Below, one piece after another: positions 55,326 to 64,000 of a stretch of DNA of 64,000 nt. The stretch is from Beauveria sp. NWAFU-1 (taxonomy: Eukaryota; Ascomycota; Sordariomycetes; Hypocreales; Cordycipitaceae), in contig JANBXD010000004.1 in assembly GCA_024472245.1 (NCBI GenBank), positions 833,896-897,895 of the forward strand, written 5' to 3'. A program made the translations under genes and the position numbers. The notes below the pieces were generated by a model. The model ran no database searches, was not told where the DNA came from, and was given only the letters and a program-made list of their open reading frames with translations. Each line of letters opens with the position of its first letter. Within the stretch, counting starts at the first letter, position 1.

Positions 55326-56510
55326 TTACCAAACAATGACTGGCTTGATTGCCTCGCCGCTGCCCATGGCTTTCAGAGCTTGGGCATAGTCTGCGAGCTC
55401 GAAAAAGGTGACGAGCTTCTCGATTGGAAACTCTCCGTTGCGCCACCACTTTATCATCTCAGGGATGTACTCGCTTGTGTTGGCGTGTCCTTGCACAGCG
55501 CCAAAGTACTGCTTGCCGCTTACCATGAAACTTTGCATGTGGACTGTGAGATTGGAATTGGGCATCCCCGTTCCCACTTGGATAACCTTTCCCATGTATC
55601 GCGTCGCATCGATTTGCGCGGAAACAAGAGCAGGAAATGCAGTCGTGTCGATGCTGATTGTCGAGCCAAGCCCCTCACTCGCTTCCTTGACCTTGTCGAC
55701 AACGTCTTTCATGTCAAGGCCAGTTGTGTTGATGACATGCGTTGCACCCAGTGCTTGAGCCAGGGCGAGCCGACTATCGACTCGATCAATGCCAATGATG
55801 GCTTTGCATCCTCTATTCTTGGCTGCAATGACCGCTGCGAGTCCAACGCCTCCCATACCGGCGACTGTAACATAGTCTGCAGGGCCAGCTTTGGCAACAT
55901 TGACTACCGTGCCACTCCCGGTTTGTAGACCACAGCCGAGAGGTGCAAGCAGCTTCAGGTCGTCTTTGGTAAGACCCAGCCCACTGACATTGACAACACA
56001 CTTGTCACTTACAACTGAATGCCGCGCAAGGCTCGATTGACCGAAGAACCGGCCCCCAATGCCACCTTCAAAGACAGGCTCACCCATAAAATTAATGTCG
56101 AAAAATTTGACACAATGCGAGGGCGGCCCAGAAGTACAAACATGGCACTCTCCGCAGTACGAGAACGAGAGAAGAACGGGGTCACCGGCTTGTACTTTTT
56201 TGACTGCACTTCCGGTCTGTACCACATAGCCAGAGCCTAGAAGCGCAATTCGAAATCAATAACGGTAGCCAAACTAGCATTAAATGTGTACATCACCTTC
56301 ATGGCCAAGCACACGCGGGTAAAAAACTCCCGGTACCCCAGCATCGGCTGCTGTATCTCCGCAATGGAGGTCTGTATGGCAGATTCCAGACGCTACCATG
56401 TGAACCAAGACTTCATCATCCCGTAGTTCACGTAGCTTGACTGGTTCTAGCGCCCATTTTCCTTCCGAAAAGGGCCCTCTCGCCACGAGGGCTTCTGATT
56501 CGCAAGTCAT
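55326..56510 (-). CDS. Zinc-dependent alcohol dehydrogenase (aryl/benzyl-alcohol type)
   Basis: NAD(P)-dependent medium-chain alcohol dehydrogenase. Two exons on the minus strand, 56510-56297 and 56236-55326; 374 aa. Catalytic zinc ligands: Cys in ASGICHTDLHCGD and His-Glu in RVLGHEGSGYVV. The structural zinc lobe has four cysteines in YCGECHVCTSGPPSHC. The nucleotide fold shows VTVAGMGGVGLAAVIAAKNR with the GxGxxG motif and an acidic Asp (IGIDRVDSRL), favouring NAD. The C-terminus is typical (FELADYAQALKAMGSGEAIK). It lies downstream of the Zn2Cys6 gene on the same strand; regulation by it is plausible only if that regulator is intact. Confidence 0.92.
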
Positions 56511-57344
56511 CACCAAAGATGTCGCGGCGCGAAGTGGGACTGTAGGAATAGCTGGTAGATACCAAAGTTGGGAAGATTTGCATGAGCTCAATGCTATAAA
56601 TCGACTGATTTAATCAGAATCTCCCTACTTTGATGATGATGCTACTTTGATCTCGGGGGCGGGGTTGAAGGTGGGGGAACGCGAACTGCTGCGCGCAACC
56701 TCGACCCAAAATCGGAATTCATCCGGAACACTTACGCCACCAAACGCCACCGCACCTTGTGTATTGCACTATCTAGATGGTTGACTTCTTCATTATAGTC
56801 ATTTTCTAGCCGTGTATGGGGCTCACATCTCGATACCTTCGAAGTGTAGCTCTCATAATCTAGAGGTATACTAATAATCCAGCGAAATTAAATAGTGAAT
56901 ACAGTAAATAAGGCTGACTTTAGCTATATGGCGGAGATACCCATTCAGCCCGATCATGTAGGTCCTGAGCTAGGCCAGTACTGTCCGCTCATTTGGTAGC
57001 AGGTCCTCGTATAGCTTCTGGTGTTCCGACTTAGTAAGAATGACCAGTCAAACAATCTGAATGGGTAGATCTGCACGGCTCTCATCGGACGCGTGAGGCC
57101 TCAACAATTCTAGCCCCATCAACGGCCCATTTCATGGACGCTGAAGGAAACTGCCGGCATGAGCCAATGGAACTATGTCGCATCGTACATAGCTCATGTC
57201 GTGATATGGTCCCTCGACTCCTGTCTGCCAAGCCAAATGAAACGGTGACTTCGTTCAGCCAGCCTCAATCAGTCCTGTTGTATAGAGAACATGGAGCAAT
57301 CGGAATTTTGATGCCACGTCTACTCAGTATCAACATAGACTTTC
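56511..57344. other. AT-rich spacer
   Basis: 834 bp, AT-rich around 56.8-57.0 kb. No gene that I can support. It may hold a first exon for the cysteine-rich ORF at 57345, but no clear signal peptide exon was found. Confidence 0.4.
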
Positions 57345-58205
57345 GTGTGCCTTCTAGGTTCCGTCATTTCTGTACTGCTACATTCTGAGGCCAATATAAT
57401 ATCTGCAGTGAACCTACACCGCGATGATGCAGCCAGCCACGGGCCTCACGGTCTGCAGCGTTTGTGCAGTGTCGCAGAACGAAGTTGCAGTTGCAGTACC
57501 GACAACGATTGCGCCTGGAGCGAGCTTTGCTCTGCAGGTTCCTGCGTTGCCGGAGCTGCCGGAGCTGCCGGAGCTGCCAACGGCGTGTCAGCGGCAGGCG
57601 ACAACGGGGCGCTCCTGTGCAGTAACGGAGTTTGCAGTGCGGTGCAAAATCTCATTTCAGAAAAGGCGGGCAAGTTTCCGTGTAATATAAACGTCGGTTG
57701 TGCCCCTCCGCAGATCCTGACGCCTGGTCATCAGTTCATTGAGGGCTGGACAATCAAGTCTCTGGGAGTGGGTTCCTTTCCCGAGGGTCATTCTTGCCGA
57801 GCACAACCATGGTACTGCATTGACAACTCCGTCGCCCTCCGAAGCTTGCCAAATGCGGAACCTGGTCAAATCTGCTATACTCTGACAAACATGCAGCTGA
57901 ATAAGACTGTGACGGTGCATCTAAACGCCAAGTCGTCTAGCGAGACAGGCATCTGCAAGGGCTGGGAGTACATGCCCAAGTTTCGTGTCACGGTGGAGGA
58001 CGCCAGCATCCCGACGAAGACGTATATTGTCGACAGCACTGTCCAGGACTGGAAGCGTCAGCAGCCTTATATATTCAGGCCGAGGTCGAAAGAAGCTTCG
58101 CTTTGCTTTTCCACCGACCATACCGTCCGCAGATGGGGCTGCTCGCCGTATATCCACGATGTTGTCGCCACACAGAACGATCGGGCACCGTGTCAAGCGT
58201 GTTAG
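57345..58205 (+). CDS. Cysteine-rich hypothetical protein (5' end uncertain)
   Basis: An 861-nt open frame with codon bias and a regular cysteine pattern, so probably coding, but the frame begins at a non-ATG codon just after an in-frame TAG; a spliced upstream exon is likely missing. Visible features: SCSCSTDNDCAWSELCSAGS, a short Ala-Gly repeat (AGAAGAAGAA), then CAPPQILTPGHQFIEGWTI, FPEGHSCRAQPWYCIDN, EPGQICYTLTNMQLNKTVTV, ICKGWEYMPKFRVTVED and APCQAC at the end. About 15-20 cysteines suggest an extracellular disulfide-rich protein. I recognise no family. A second frame over 57424-57690 is a shadow of the GAGCTGCCG repeat. Confidence 0.5.
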   Translation: MCLLGSVISVLLHSEANIISAVNLHRDDAASHGPHGLQRLCSVAERSCSCSTDNDCAWSELCSAGSCVAGAAGAAGAANGVSAAGDNGALLCSNGVCSAVQNLISEKAGKFPCNINVGCAPPQILTPGHQFIEGWTIKSLGVGSFPEGHSCRAQPWYCIDNSVALRSLPNAEPGQICYTLTNMQLNKTVTVHLNAKSSSETGICKGWEYMPKFRVTVEDASIPTKTYIVDSTVQDWKRQQPYIFRPRSKEASLCFSTDHTVRRWGCSPYIHDVVATQNDRAPCQAC

Positions 58206-60266
58206 CCCTCTGAAGCACCTATTTTGAGGATCTTCAGTACAATTCTGATTCGTTCAGTCTAAAGAGAAATGTAACTTCTATATGGTCTTTCTAAAACAAA
58301 TTATCCTTGTGCATAACCCCGTAGATAAGATATTCTTCCTTCTCCATAACGAAACGAACTTGCTAGTTCAGGGCGAGCAATCTACCAAGTCCGTTAACGC
58401 ACAAGGTGTCTACGTACAAATCAACAATGTAACGGCATCTTGCTAGTCATGGCCATGTGGTTGGGGTCCTCAGGCAAGGTGCTTGACCATTCGACCAAAT
58501 CGATCAAGTTGATTGTACTTTTGCAGTCAAATCAGCTAGCAGCTCATCCGCCTTTGTGTCTTTTCGCATATAGAGTAAGAGCCTCGTCTATGAAGTCACC
58601 GCTATAATTGCAAGTGATCCTAACGCCTTGTTGACGTTCACGTACATTGAGCACAACAGCGTTGGTACAAAGATGCCGATGCGCGGTTTACAATCGGATG
58701 CTGCATCACAACATAGAAACAGAATTCCATTTAACCAATCTTCCCATCGCTGACATACGTTTCGTATATGTTGCCAACTGAAAGAGTCTTCACCGCCATC
58801 ATGACCGGGTAGACCATAAGTCTGGTACGGGCAACACTCAACAATTTATGCGTGCTCGGCAAACTGCATGGCTCATGAGAATCACATGCTTCAGAAGGCG
58901 AGACTATATTACATCACAATCCCTAAACTAATCCTCTGCGGAGCAAGAAACGTGACTGACTGTCAACGTGAAGAGCACGTGCGGCTTGCCCGGCAAAGAT
59001 GACGGTGCTATGAACAACACAGTAATGCATGCAAGGCCACTAATAAAAACATGAAGATTTATTCATCACGAACATATGCCATCAGAAATGTAACCTTTGT
59101 TTCGCCTGGCAGTAGGTTCTCTGGCGAAGCATGGTAAAGGCACGGGAGAGAAGAATACAAGAGCACGCCGAGAGCTACGAGGAGCGCAAGTTAGCCGAGG
59201 ACCAAGAAATGGCAAGTCTTTCACATGTACCTTGGTGTACTACCAAGCGAAGGTTTTTTGAGGTAATTATGACTGCCACTTGAGGCGGTTCAGCAGCCCA
59301 TCCGCGAGTTCCGTCAATGCGGAGTTGCTGCTGAATCACCGCATGTGCCAGCCGTGATCACCTCAACACCGACAACCCTTTCACATGTAAAATTACCCAA
59401 CACGGGCTCACATAAGCAAGCCCTAATTGTCTTGCGGGGTAGAATATGCGGTTCTGTAGTGCCGCTCATTCGCCAGCGATGTCGAGGGAACCCTCTCTCT
59501 CTACTGCTGATGGTTCGTTGATGAAATACACCAAAGGATATCGGCCCCAACATGACTGAATCGAAACCTGGTTATAACTACTTGTATTAGATTAGTACTC
59601 ACAAGAAAGAGAATGAGTCTTTCCAGCAAAGTAAAGCACCTTATTAGCAAAAGGTGGCTTCGGGTTTCCTGAGCCTCAACCCGTGTTAGCCGTTCCCTCT
59701 TACTGGGTGTTCTTTCTGCGAGAATAACGTTTACTGCTACTTGGTGGTGAGCCGAGTTGCTCGCGATATATGTTCTGTATACGTCTAGAAAGAAGGCTAC
59801 TGAATCTTTAGCTACGCATCTAGTCAAAGGGCCGCAACAGGTGCCAAAGCGAACACAGCCATTTACTTCACCAACATGAAGCTTACGAGCTCTGAAAACA
59901 GTAATTTGATGACGGGAGCTACGACACTCTAATAAAAGGGGAGTAGTATTATTTCTGTCAAGGACACTGTGCATTCTGGAGGAGTGATGGGCAAAAGCAA
60001 GTTCACATGCCCATTGCAAAGCGGCCGACGGATGTGGAATTCGTGAAATTGTAGGTTTATAAGCTATCCTACCATCTAAAATAGTCCATTTTTTCTTCTT
60101 TGTTTGTTTTCTAATGCCTTGTCTCTCTTTCATCCTTCTCATGATTTCCTTCTAAAGTAATACTTGGTCATTCCACTCGGACAAATTTTCCAATCCTCAT
60201 TCTGAGGCGCGAATATGTAGGGTATATATAACTCGTTGCTTCATATTTTTTTTCATTGATAAATTT
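58206..60266. other. Large AT-rich gene-poor stretch
   Basis: 2.1 kb, the least gene-like part of the window. One unusually long minus-strand frame sits at 59501-60142 (see entry). The rest holds nothing recognisable; it may include a decayed repeat. Confidence 0.4.
59501..60142 (-). other. Unsupported 213-codon ORF
   Basis: ATG-initiated frame in AT-rich DNA. The product starts very basic (MRRMKERQGIRKQTKKKKW) and has no domain, signal peptide or membrane segment that I know. Length is above chance expectation for this composition, but there is no further evidence for expression, so it is listed only as an open frame. Confidence 0.2.
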
Positions 60267-61328
60267 CTACCACAGAGGAATATGAGCTTGGTTGTCATAG
60301 TCGACATTGTCCTTGCTCAGCTCGATGCGGTCGTGGCAAGTGCCGAAAATTTTGTCCCACAGACGAGTCTGTTTTCCATAATTGTGGCTCTTTCTCCAAC
60401 CCTTGCGGTGGTGCAAGTCGTGATCTTCAATGACGAGTTCCGCGTTAAAGTAGCTGAGAATGAACGAGAACGAAGATGCAGCCTGGAGATGCATTCGCAG
60501 GCCGCTATGGCCACCGGCTTCGGTGAAGGCAATGTACTGGTGGCAGATGAACCAGTCATAGAATCCGAGCGGGATGCCAAGAGCCTTGAATGAAAGGTAG
60601 GTCATGAATGGAATGCCAACCATGTCGAAGAATTCTTGGACATCGTCGGCGTAGGCAGACAGCATGGCATTCGGACGCTTGGTCAAGTGATGCGTTCGGT
60701 GGAACTGCCAGAGCCCGTTGACGTCGTGCATGGCTCTGTGATACCAGTAGAACCAAAAGTCGAGAATAACGCCGTAGAATCCAATCTGGAGGGGCAGCCA
60801 GATCCACCAGGCTCTGGAGCTCATGTCTTGGAGGGGCGATGATGCCGGATCGTATGTGAGGTAGACGGACATTAGCATGCGTCCACCTGCCGTCTTCCAG
60901 CCGGCACCGAGAACCTTGGCGACGCCATAATCGGGAATGCCGTCGCGCTCATGCTCTCCATCCAGGTGGCCATAGATGTGTCCTAGCCTTCGGATAATGT
61001 GCAGTTGGTGAACCACGACAAAGAGAAATCCTGTTGTGTAATAGCCGACCGCGGCAAAGAAAGGCAACTGAATGCCAGTCAGTGAGAGCCAGAGCTGGTG
61101 AACTGCGAGAACAATGGCCGCATGGAGTAAGATCCAGATGTGTTGATCAGTTGTGCTGACATGGGGGACCTTGTCAGTCTTTGGGTGGACAGGCACCTCT
61201 CGGTCAAGGTCGCGATGGAACGGGTTGATGGCGTATAGAATCCAGTGGTTATAATTCCAGTGTTTCCGATCCCAGGTGCGCCAAGTCGACTTCATCGAGT
61301 CTTTGACGCTTGGCGGTGGTGCTGTCAT
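60267..61328 (-). CDS. Fatty acid hydroxylase / sterol desaturase superfamily protein
   Basis: Integral-membrane diiron oxygenase of the ER, 353 aa, intronless. Three histidine motifs are in place: FWFYWYHRAMHDVNGLWQFH with HRAMH, FHRTHHLTKRPNAML with HRTHH, and EDHDLHHRKGWRKSHN with HDLHH, giving the usual HX3H, HX2HH, HX2HH pattern for two irons. Several membrane segments surround them (IWILLHAAIVLAVHQLWLSL, AVGYYTTGFLFVVVHQLHII). I start at the ATG at 61328; upstream in-frame codons contain no ATG, and a TATA box is 110 bp further upstream. The substrate (sterol, fatty acid or sphingoid base) cannot be told from sequence. Confidence 0.92.
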   Translation of the reverse strand: MTAPPPSVKDSMKSTWRTWDRKHWNYNHWILYAINPFHRDLDREVPVHPKTDKVPHVSTTDQHIWILLHAAIVLAVHQLWLSLTGIQLPFFAAVGYYTTGFLFVVVHQLHIIRRLGHIYGHLDGEHERDGIPDYGVAKVLGAGWKTAGGRMLMSVYLTYDPASSPLQDMSSRAWWIWLPLQIGFYGVILDFWFYWYHRAMHDVNGLWQFHRTHHLTKRPNAMLSAYADDVQEFFDMVGIPFMTYLSFKALGIPLGFYDWFICHQYIAFTEAGGHSGLRMHLQAASSFSFILSYFNAELVIEDHDLHHRKGWRKSHNYGKQTRLWDKIFGTCHDRIELSKDNVDYDNQAHIPLW

Positions 61329-62419
61329 GATGGGCGAGGCCTTGATAACAAATACTGCGTATGCAAAGTAGGATGTGATGGCAAAGTCGGCAAAGCAGAA
61401 ATCAGCGAGCAGAGGTCTCCGGAGGGCTGGCACCGGCTATATACACGTGTTGCCGTGTACGGAACCGCCCTTGCCACCATTACAGAATGCGGGGAGCAAC
61501 CATGACACCTGATCATCCCCAACAAGGCCGCACAGATGTGCGTTCCTGGAGAAGGTTACTGCTATTCTATGACGGTTGGGGCGGCAGCGCGGCCACTTGA
61601 CTCGTTGTCCCGAGAGGCCGCTCAACCCCGCGTCAAAAGACCGCCGAGGCAGGAATGGGGAAACTGGGTTTAGACGTCGACCAATAGCGCCCATAATTAG
61701 CCCATTACTTCAAGGCTCTGACCAACCGGATAATAGGGTTTGGTTGGTTTAGAAGAGGTCCTTGTTCGATTCGCACGTGAAGATGGATGCTCTCCCGCCG
61801 TACAATGTCAAAGCGTCTTGGTCGAGACCAATCAGCATTAGCAACTGCGTAAATTTTGCCTGATCGGGTACACTCCAGAAATGTTCGCTCATCAAGAGAG
61901 CTGTTGCATAGAGTTATTTCAATAGACTCCTGTTTTTTTTCCACGTGCCAGTACATTATGAAACATGGCATGTCGGCCTGTCCCGAAGCTCTGACAATAC
62001 TGATACCGCTCACTGGCAAGGGGATTGCATGCTTTTTAGACGTCGACATCTACATTCGACAAGGCCGCAAATGCCACAACTGCCAGAAAATTGATGGTCC
62101 AATGCTGCATTGTCTCATTCGACATTGCTATGATCAAATAGGTCATGGCCGTCACATAGGACAAGTCAGAGGAATGGTTACACGTTTTGCGTGATTGCCC
62201 GCCAAATCCAGCCGAGCCCCTTCACTGTCGCAACACCGAACACCAACGGTCGCAAGCCTTGAAGCCGGTTCATGCACTGATGAAAGTATAACGAGCAAGT
62301 ATATTGAATGCGAATGCGCTCATGTTGCGCTTCTTGTGTCTATTACTCTATATGCAGCGCTGAAAAAGCAAAATGCACCATGACTGCGCGTCCTAGGACG
62401 GCTTTTTTCTTTCCACATC
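61329..62419. other. Spacer, hydroxylase promoter and DUF1275 3' flank
   Basis: About 1.1 kb. A plus-strand frame at 61856-62194 (112 codons) has no domain or support. Nothing else recognised. Confidence 0.4.
61438..61443 (-). promoter_or_regulatory. TATA box of the hydroxylase gene
   Basis: TATATA lies 110 bp upstream of the ATG at 61328, a fitting distance for a TATA box with an approximately 80-nt leader. Confidence 0.5.
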
Positions 62420-63380
62420 TCATTTCTCCGTCCAGAATAGCCAGCTGATTGCCAGAACCAGCTTGATACCAGCCACAGTCCATAGCGACGGCTGCACGGC
62501 ACCCGATGCCTTGGAAATCCAGCCACCGCAGATGGCACCCACGAGCGTGAGGACAAAGGCCACGAAGCGCCTGTTGCGCTTGTCATTCTTGGCCCAGGCG
62601 AGCAGAGCCGGGTCCGACATGAGGTCGCACAGCATGCTGGTGACGACGACGGTCGGGATCTCGCCCACCGACAGCGTGCGGCTCGAGACAATCTGCCCAG
62701 CTGCCTGGAAACTCAGCAGGGCAATGACGGCAATCTCCTTGAAGTCGACGGATCCGGGGGCACGATGCGAAGGGTACGATCCGTCAATGACGCCCCCTTG
62801 GATCAGAGCGGCGGCCAGCATGACCAAGACGGATTGGCAGAAGAATGAGAGGCCCAGGACACCGCGACGCTTGCCGCCGAGAAGCATTGCGAGGCGCGCA
62901 AAGCAAAAGGAGCCAATTATAAAGAACCCGATCGAGCATAGCGAGCGCGCCCAACCGTAGGGCTTGTTGTTGAAACCAGAAGTACCGAGCGCGACGAAAA
63001 TGGTGTTTCCTAAGGAAAAATTAGGTCAGCACGGGCGCGGGCGTCGCCGAGCAGCGCGACAGTGACTCACCTGTTTGCATGGAAACGAAAGTTCCGTAGG
63101 CTGAAGTAATGTGTTAATGGCGGTCCAATTCCAACATCATGGCATGAATTGGAAGCGCAAGTCGTCCCGACGTACCATTGTAGATTGTGCCGTCAGTCAG
63201 TCCCGACACGAAGCAGCACACGAGCATGGGTATGTACGCGCGCTTGTTGTCCACCTCCTTCAGGCACTTGGTGTAGAAGCCCTGCTTCTCGACGATGCGG
63301 CCCGACTCGGGATCGTGCTTTGATTCTTCAGACGACGACATTGCTGCTTGCGAGGAAAGGACCGAAGTTTTGGTGTTCAT
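62420..63380 (-). CDS. DUF1275 (YoaK-like) membrane protein
   Basis: Multi-pass membrane protein of the DUF1275 family, unknown function. Three exons on the minus strand: 63380-63176, 63100-63071 (30 nt) and 63009-62420; 274 aa. After a charged 45-residue N-terminus, AYIPMLVCCFVSGLTDGTIY starts the family signature, then AYGTFVSMQTGNTIFVALG, the most conserved block, which requires the 30-nt micro-exon. Helices continue with SLCSIGFFIIGSFCFARLAM, LSFFCQSVLVMLAAALIQGG, EIAVIALLSFQAAGQIVSSR, FVAFVLTLVGAICGGWISKA and VAGIKLVLAISWLFW. It probably sits in the plasma or vacuolar membrane; the substrate is unknown. Confidence 0.9.
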
Positions 63381-64000
63381 GGTGGGATTGGCAATGGTGG
63401 CGGCGAGGGGGGCGAGGTTCGTCTGTTATACAATGCAATGCAATGGCGGCATCACTCCAGATAAGGGACCGGCGAAGACAAGAAAAAAACGGGACATGTC
63501 GGGGGGATGGATAATAATTTAGAACCAGGGTGTGTTTAGGTGTGGAAATAGCGCAGGAGCCCAGGATAATAACTAGCGGGAGGCGCATCTTACACAAAGC
63601 GGGATCGGATCCGCCGCGAGACAGTGGGTAATTTAGACCATGTGCTTTTACAAATGGCATTGGGTAGTTATTGGCATGTCAAGCCTTTTGCCGAAGACTA
63701 TGCTTTTCGGGGCCAAAGTTGCGTCGCGATGGGGATAGTCCTTGTCTCGTCGACAGCATCGTAGTTGCGAGGCTCCTTGCCTCGTCGACACCGTTTGGTG
63801 CGTGAGTGCTTGGGTCAACGGCTCTTACGACCATCTTGTTCAACGATTTCCGGTGGCCGCAGATGCGGGCTGCACGCCTTTGACTCCTATTGGGCCGTGG
63901 CTGGCTGGGCTTAGCAGGCCATGATACTAGCTCTTAGTCTGCCAAGTGACGAGCCCCAATGTGCAACTCACCACCTTACTAAAGTTTCCACTTTATTATA
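63381..64000. other. Right edge, 5' flank of DUF1275 gene
   Basis: About 620 bp. A short G/T-rich section and small frames; no supported gene. Confidence 0.45.

Noticed and set aside
1..64000. CRISPR arrays, insertion sequences, origins or bacterial operons
   Set aside because: The window is fungal nuclear DNA; no spaced direct repeats or transposase-like genes were seen.

Overview
This 64 kb window is nuclear DNA of a filamentous ascomycete fungus, most likely a Sordariomycete and plausibly Hypocreales. The genes carry several short (about 45-110 nt) GT-AG introns with CTAAC/CTGAC-like branch sites. Coding exons are GC-rich and spacers AT-richer. The gene families (Zn2Cys6 regulator, 2EXR, DUF4112, GH76, fungal APH, PTM1) are typical of such fungi. 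All exon boundaries below were derived by hand from splice motifs, reading phase and family resemblance, and the exon phases close for every model except the two frameshifted genes. Species was not determined.

Layout. Positions 1-16.9 kb are a core housekeeping block: U-box cyclophilin (PPIL2/CYP8), a PTM1-type Golgi membrane protein, an NDUFAF7-type complex I methyltransferase, a CDK11-like kinase, an SRP9/21 subunit, the ribonucleotide reductase small subunit with MluI-box (ACGCGT) elements, a DUF4112 membrane protein, a tandem chromodomain protein and an intron-containing tRNA-Pro(AGG).

Positions 18.6-31.2 kb hold the most interesting region: a compact set of CoA-thioester genes with paralogues of BOTH succinyl-CoA ligase subunits (alpha at 18.6 kb, beta at 28.4 kb). 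Between and beside them lie an MFS carrier, a LacA/Maa-type acetyltransferase, a small cysteine-rich secreted protein, an enoyl-CoA hydratase/isomerase, a thiolase-like protein, a dienelactone-hydrolase-like protein and a hotdog (MaoC/HTD2, mesaconyl-CoA-hydratase-like) dehydratase. I infer a catabolic gene cluster in which a carboxylic acid is imported, activated to a CoA ester by a dedicated ligase, hydrated and cleaved. An itaconate/mesaconate-like dicarboxylate is one testable substrate class. No citramalyl-CoA lyase is seen, so this stays a hypothesis.

Positions 31.3-64 kb are accessory: SurE-like phosphatase, a frameshifted APH-like kinase, GFA-domain protein, GNAT, a seven-TM protein fused to an RGS domain, an MFS monocarboxylate-type carrier, an acidic 2EXR protein, a P450 with an odd heme loop, a GPI-type GH76 mannanase, a metallo-beta-lactamase-fold gene with an in-frame stop (or a 42-nt intron), a Zn2Cys6 regulator with a one-base frameshift, a zinc alcohol dehydrogenase, a cysteine-rich ORF, a fatty acid hydroxylase/sterol desaturase and a DUF1275 membrane protein. 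Three disrupted reading frames fall between 33 and 55 kb; they may be decaying accessory genes or local sequence errors. Two introns in the window use GC-AG rather than GT-AG ends.
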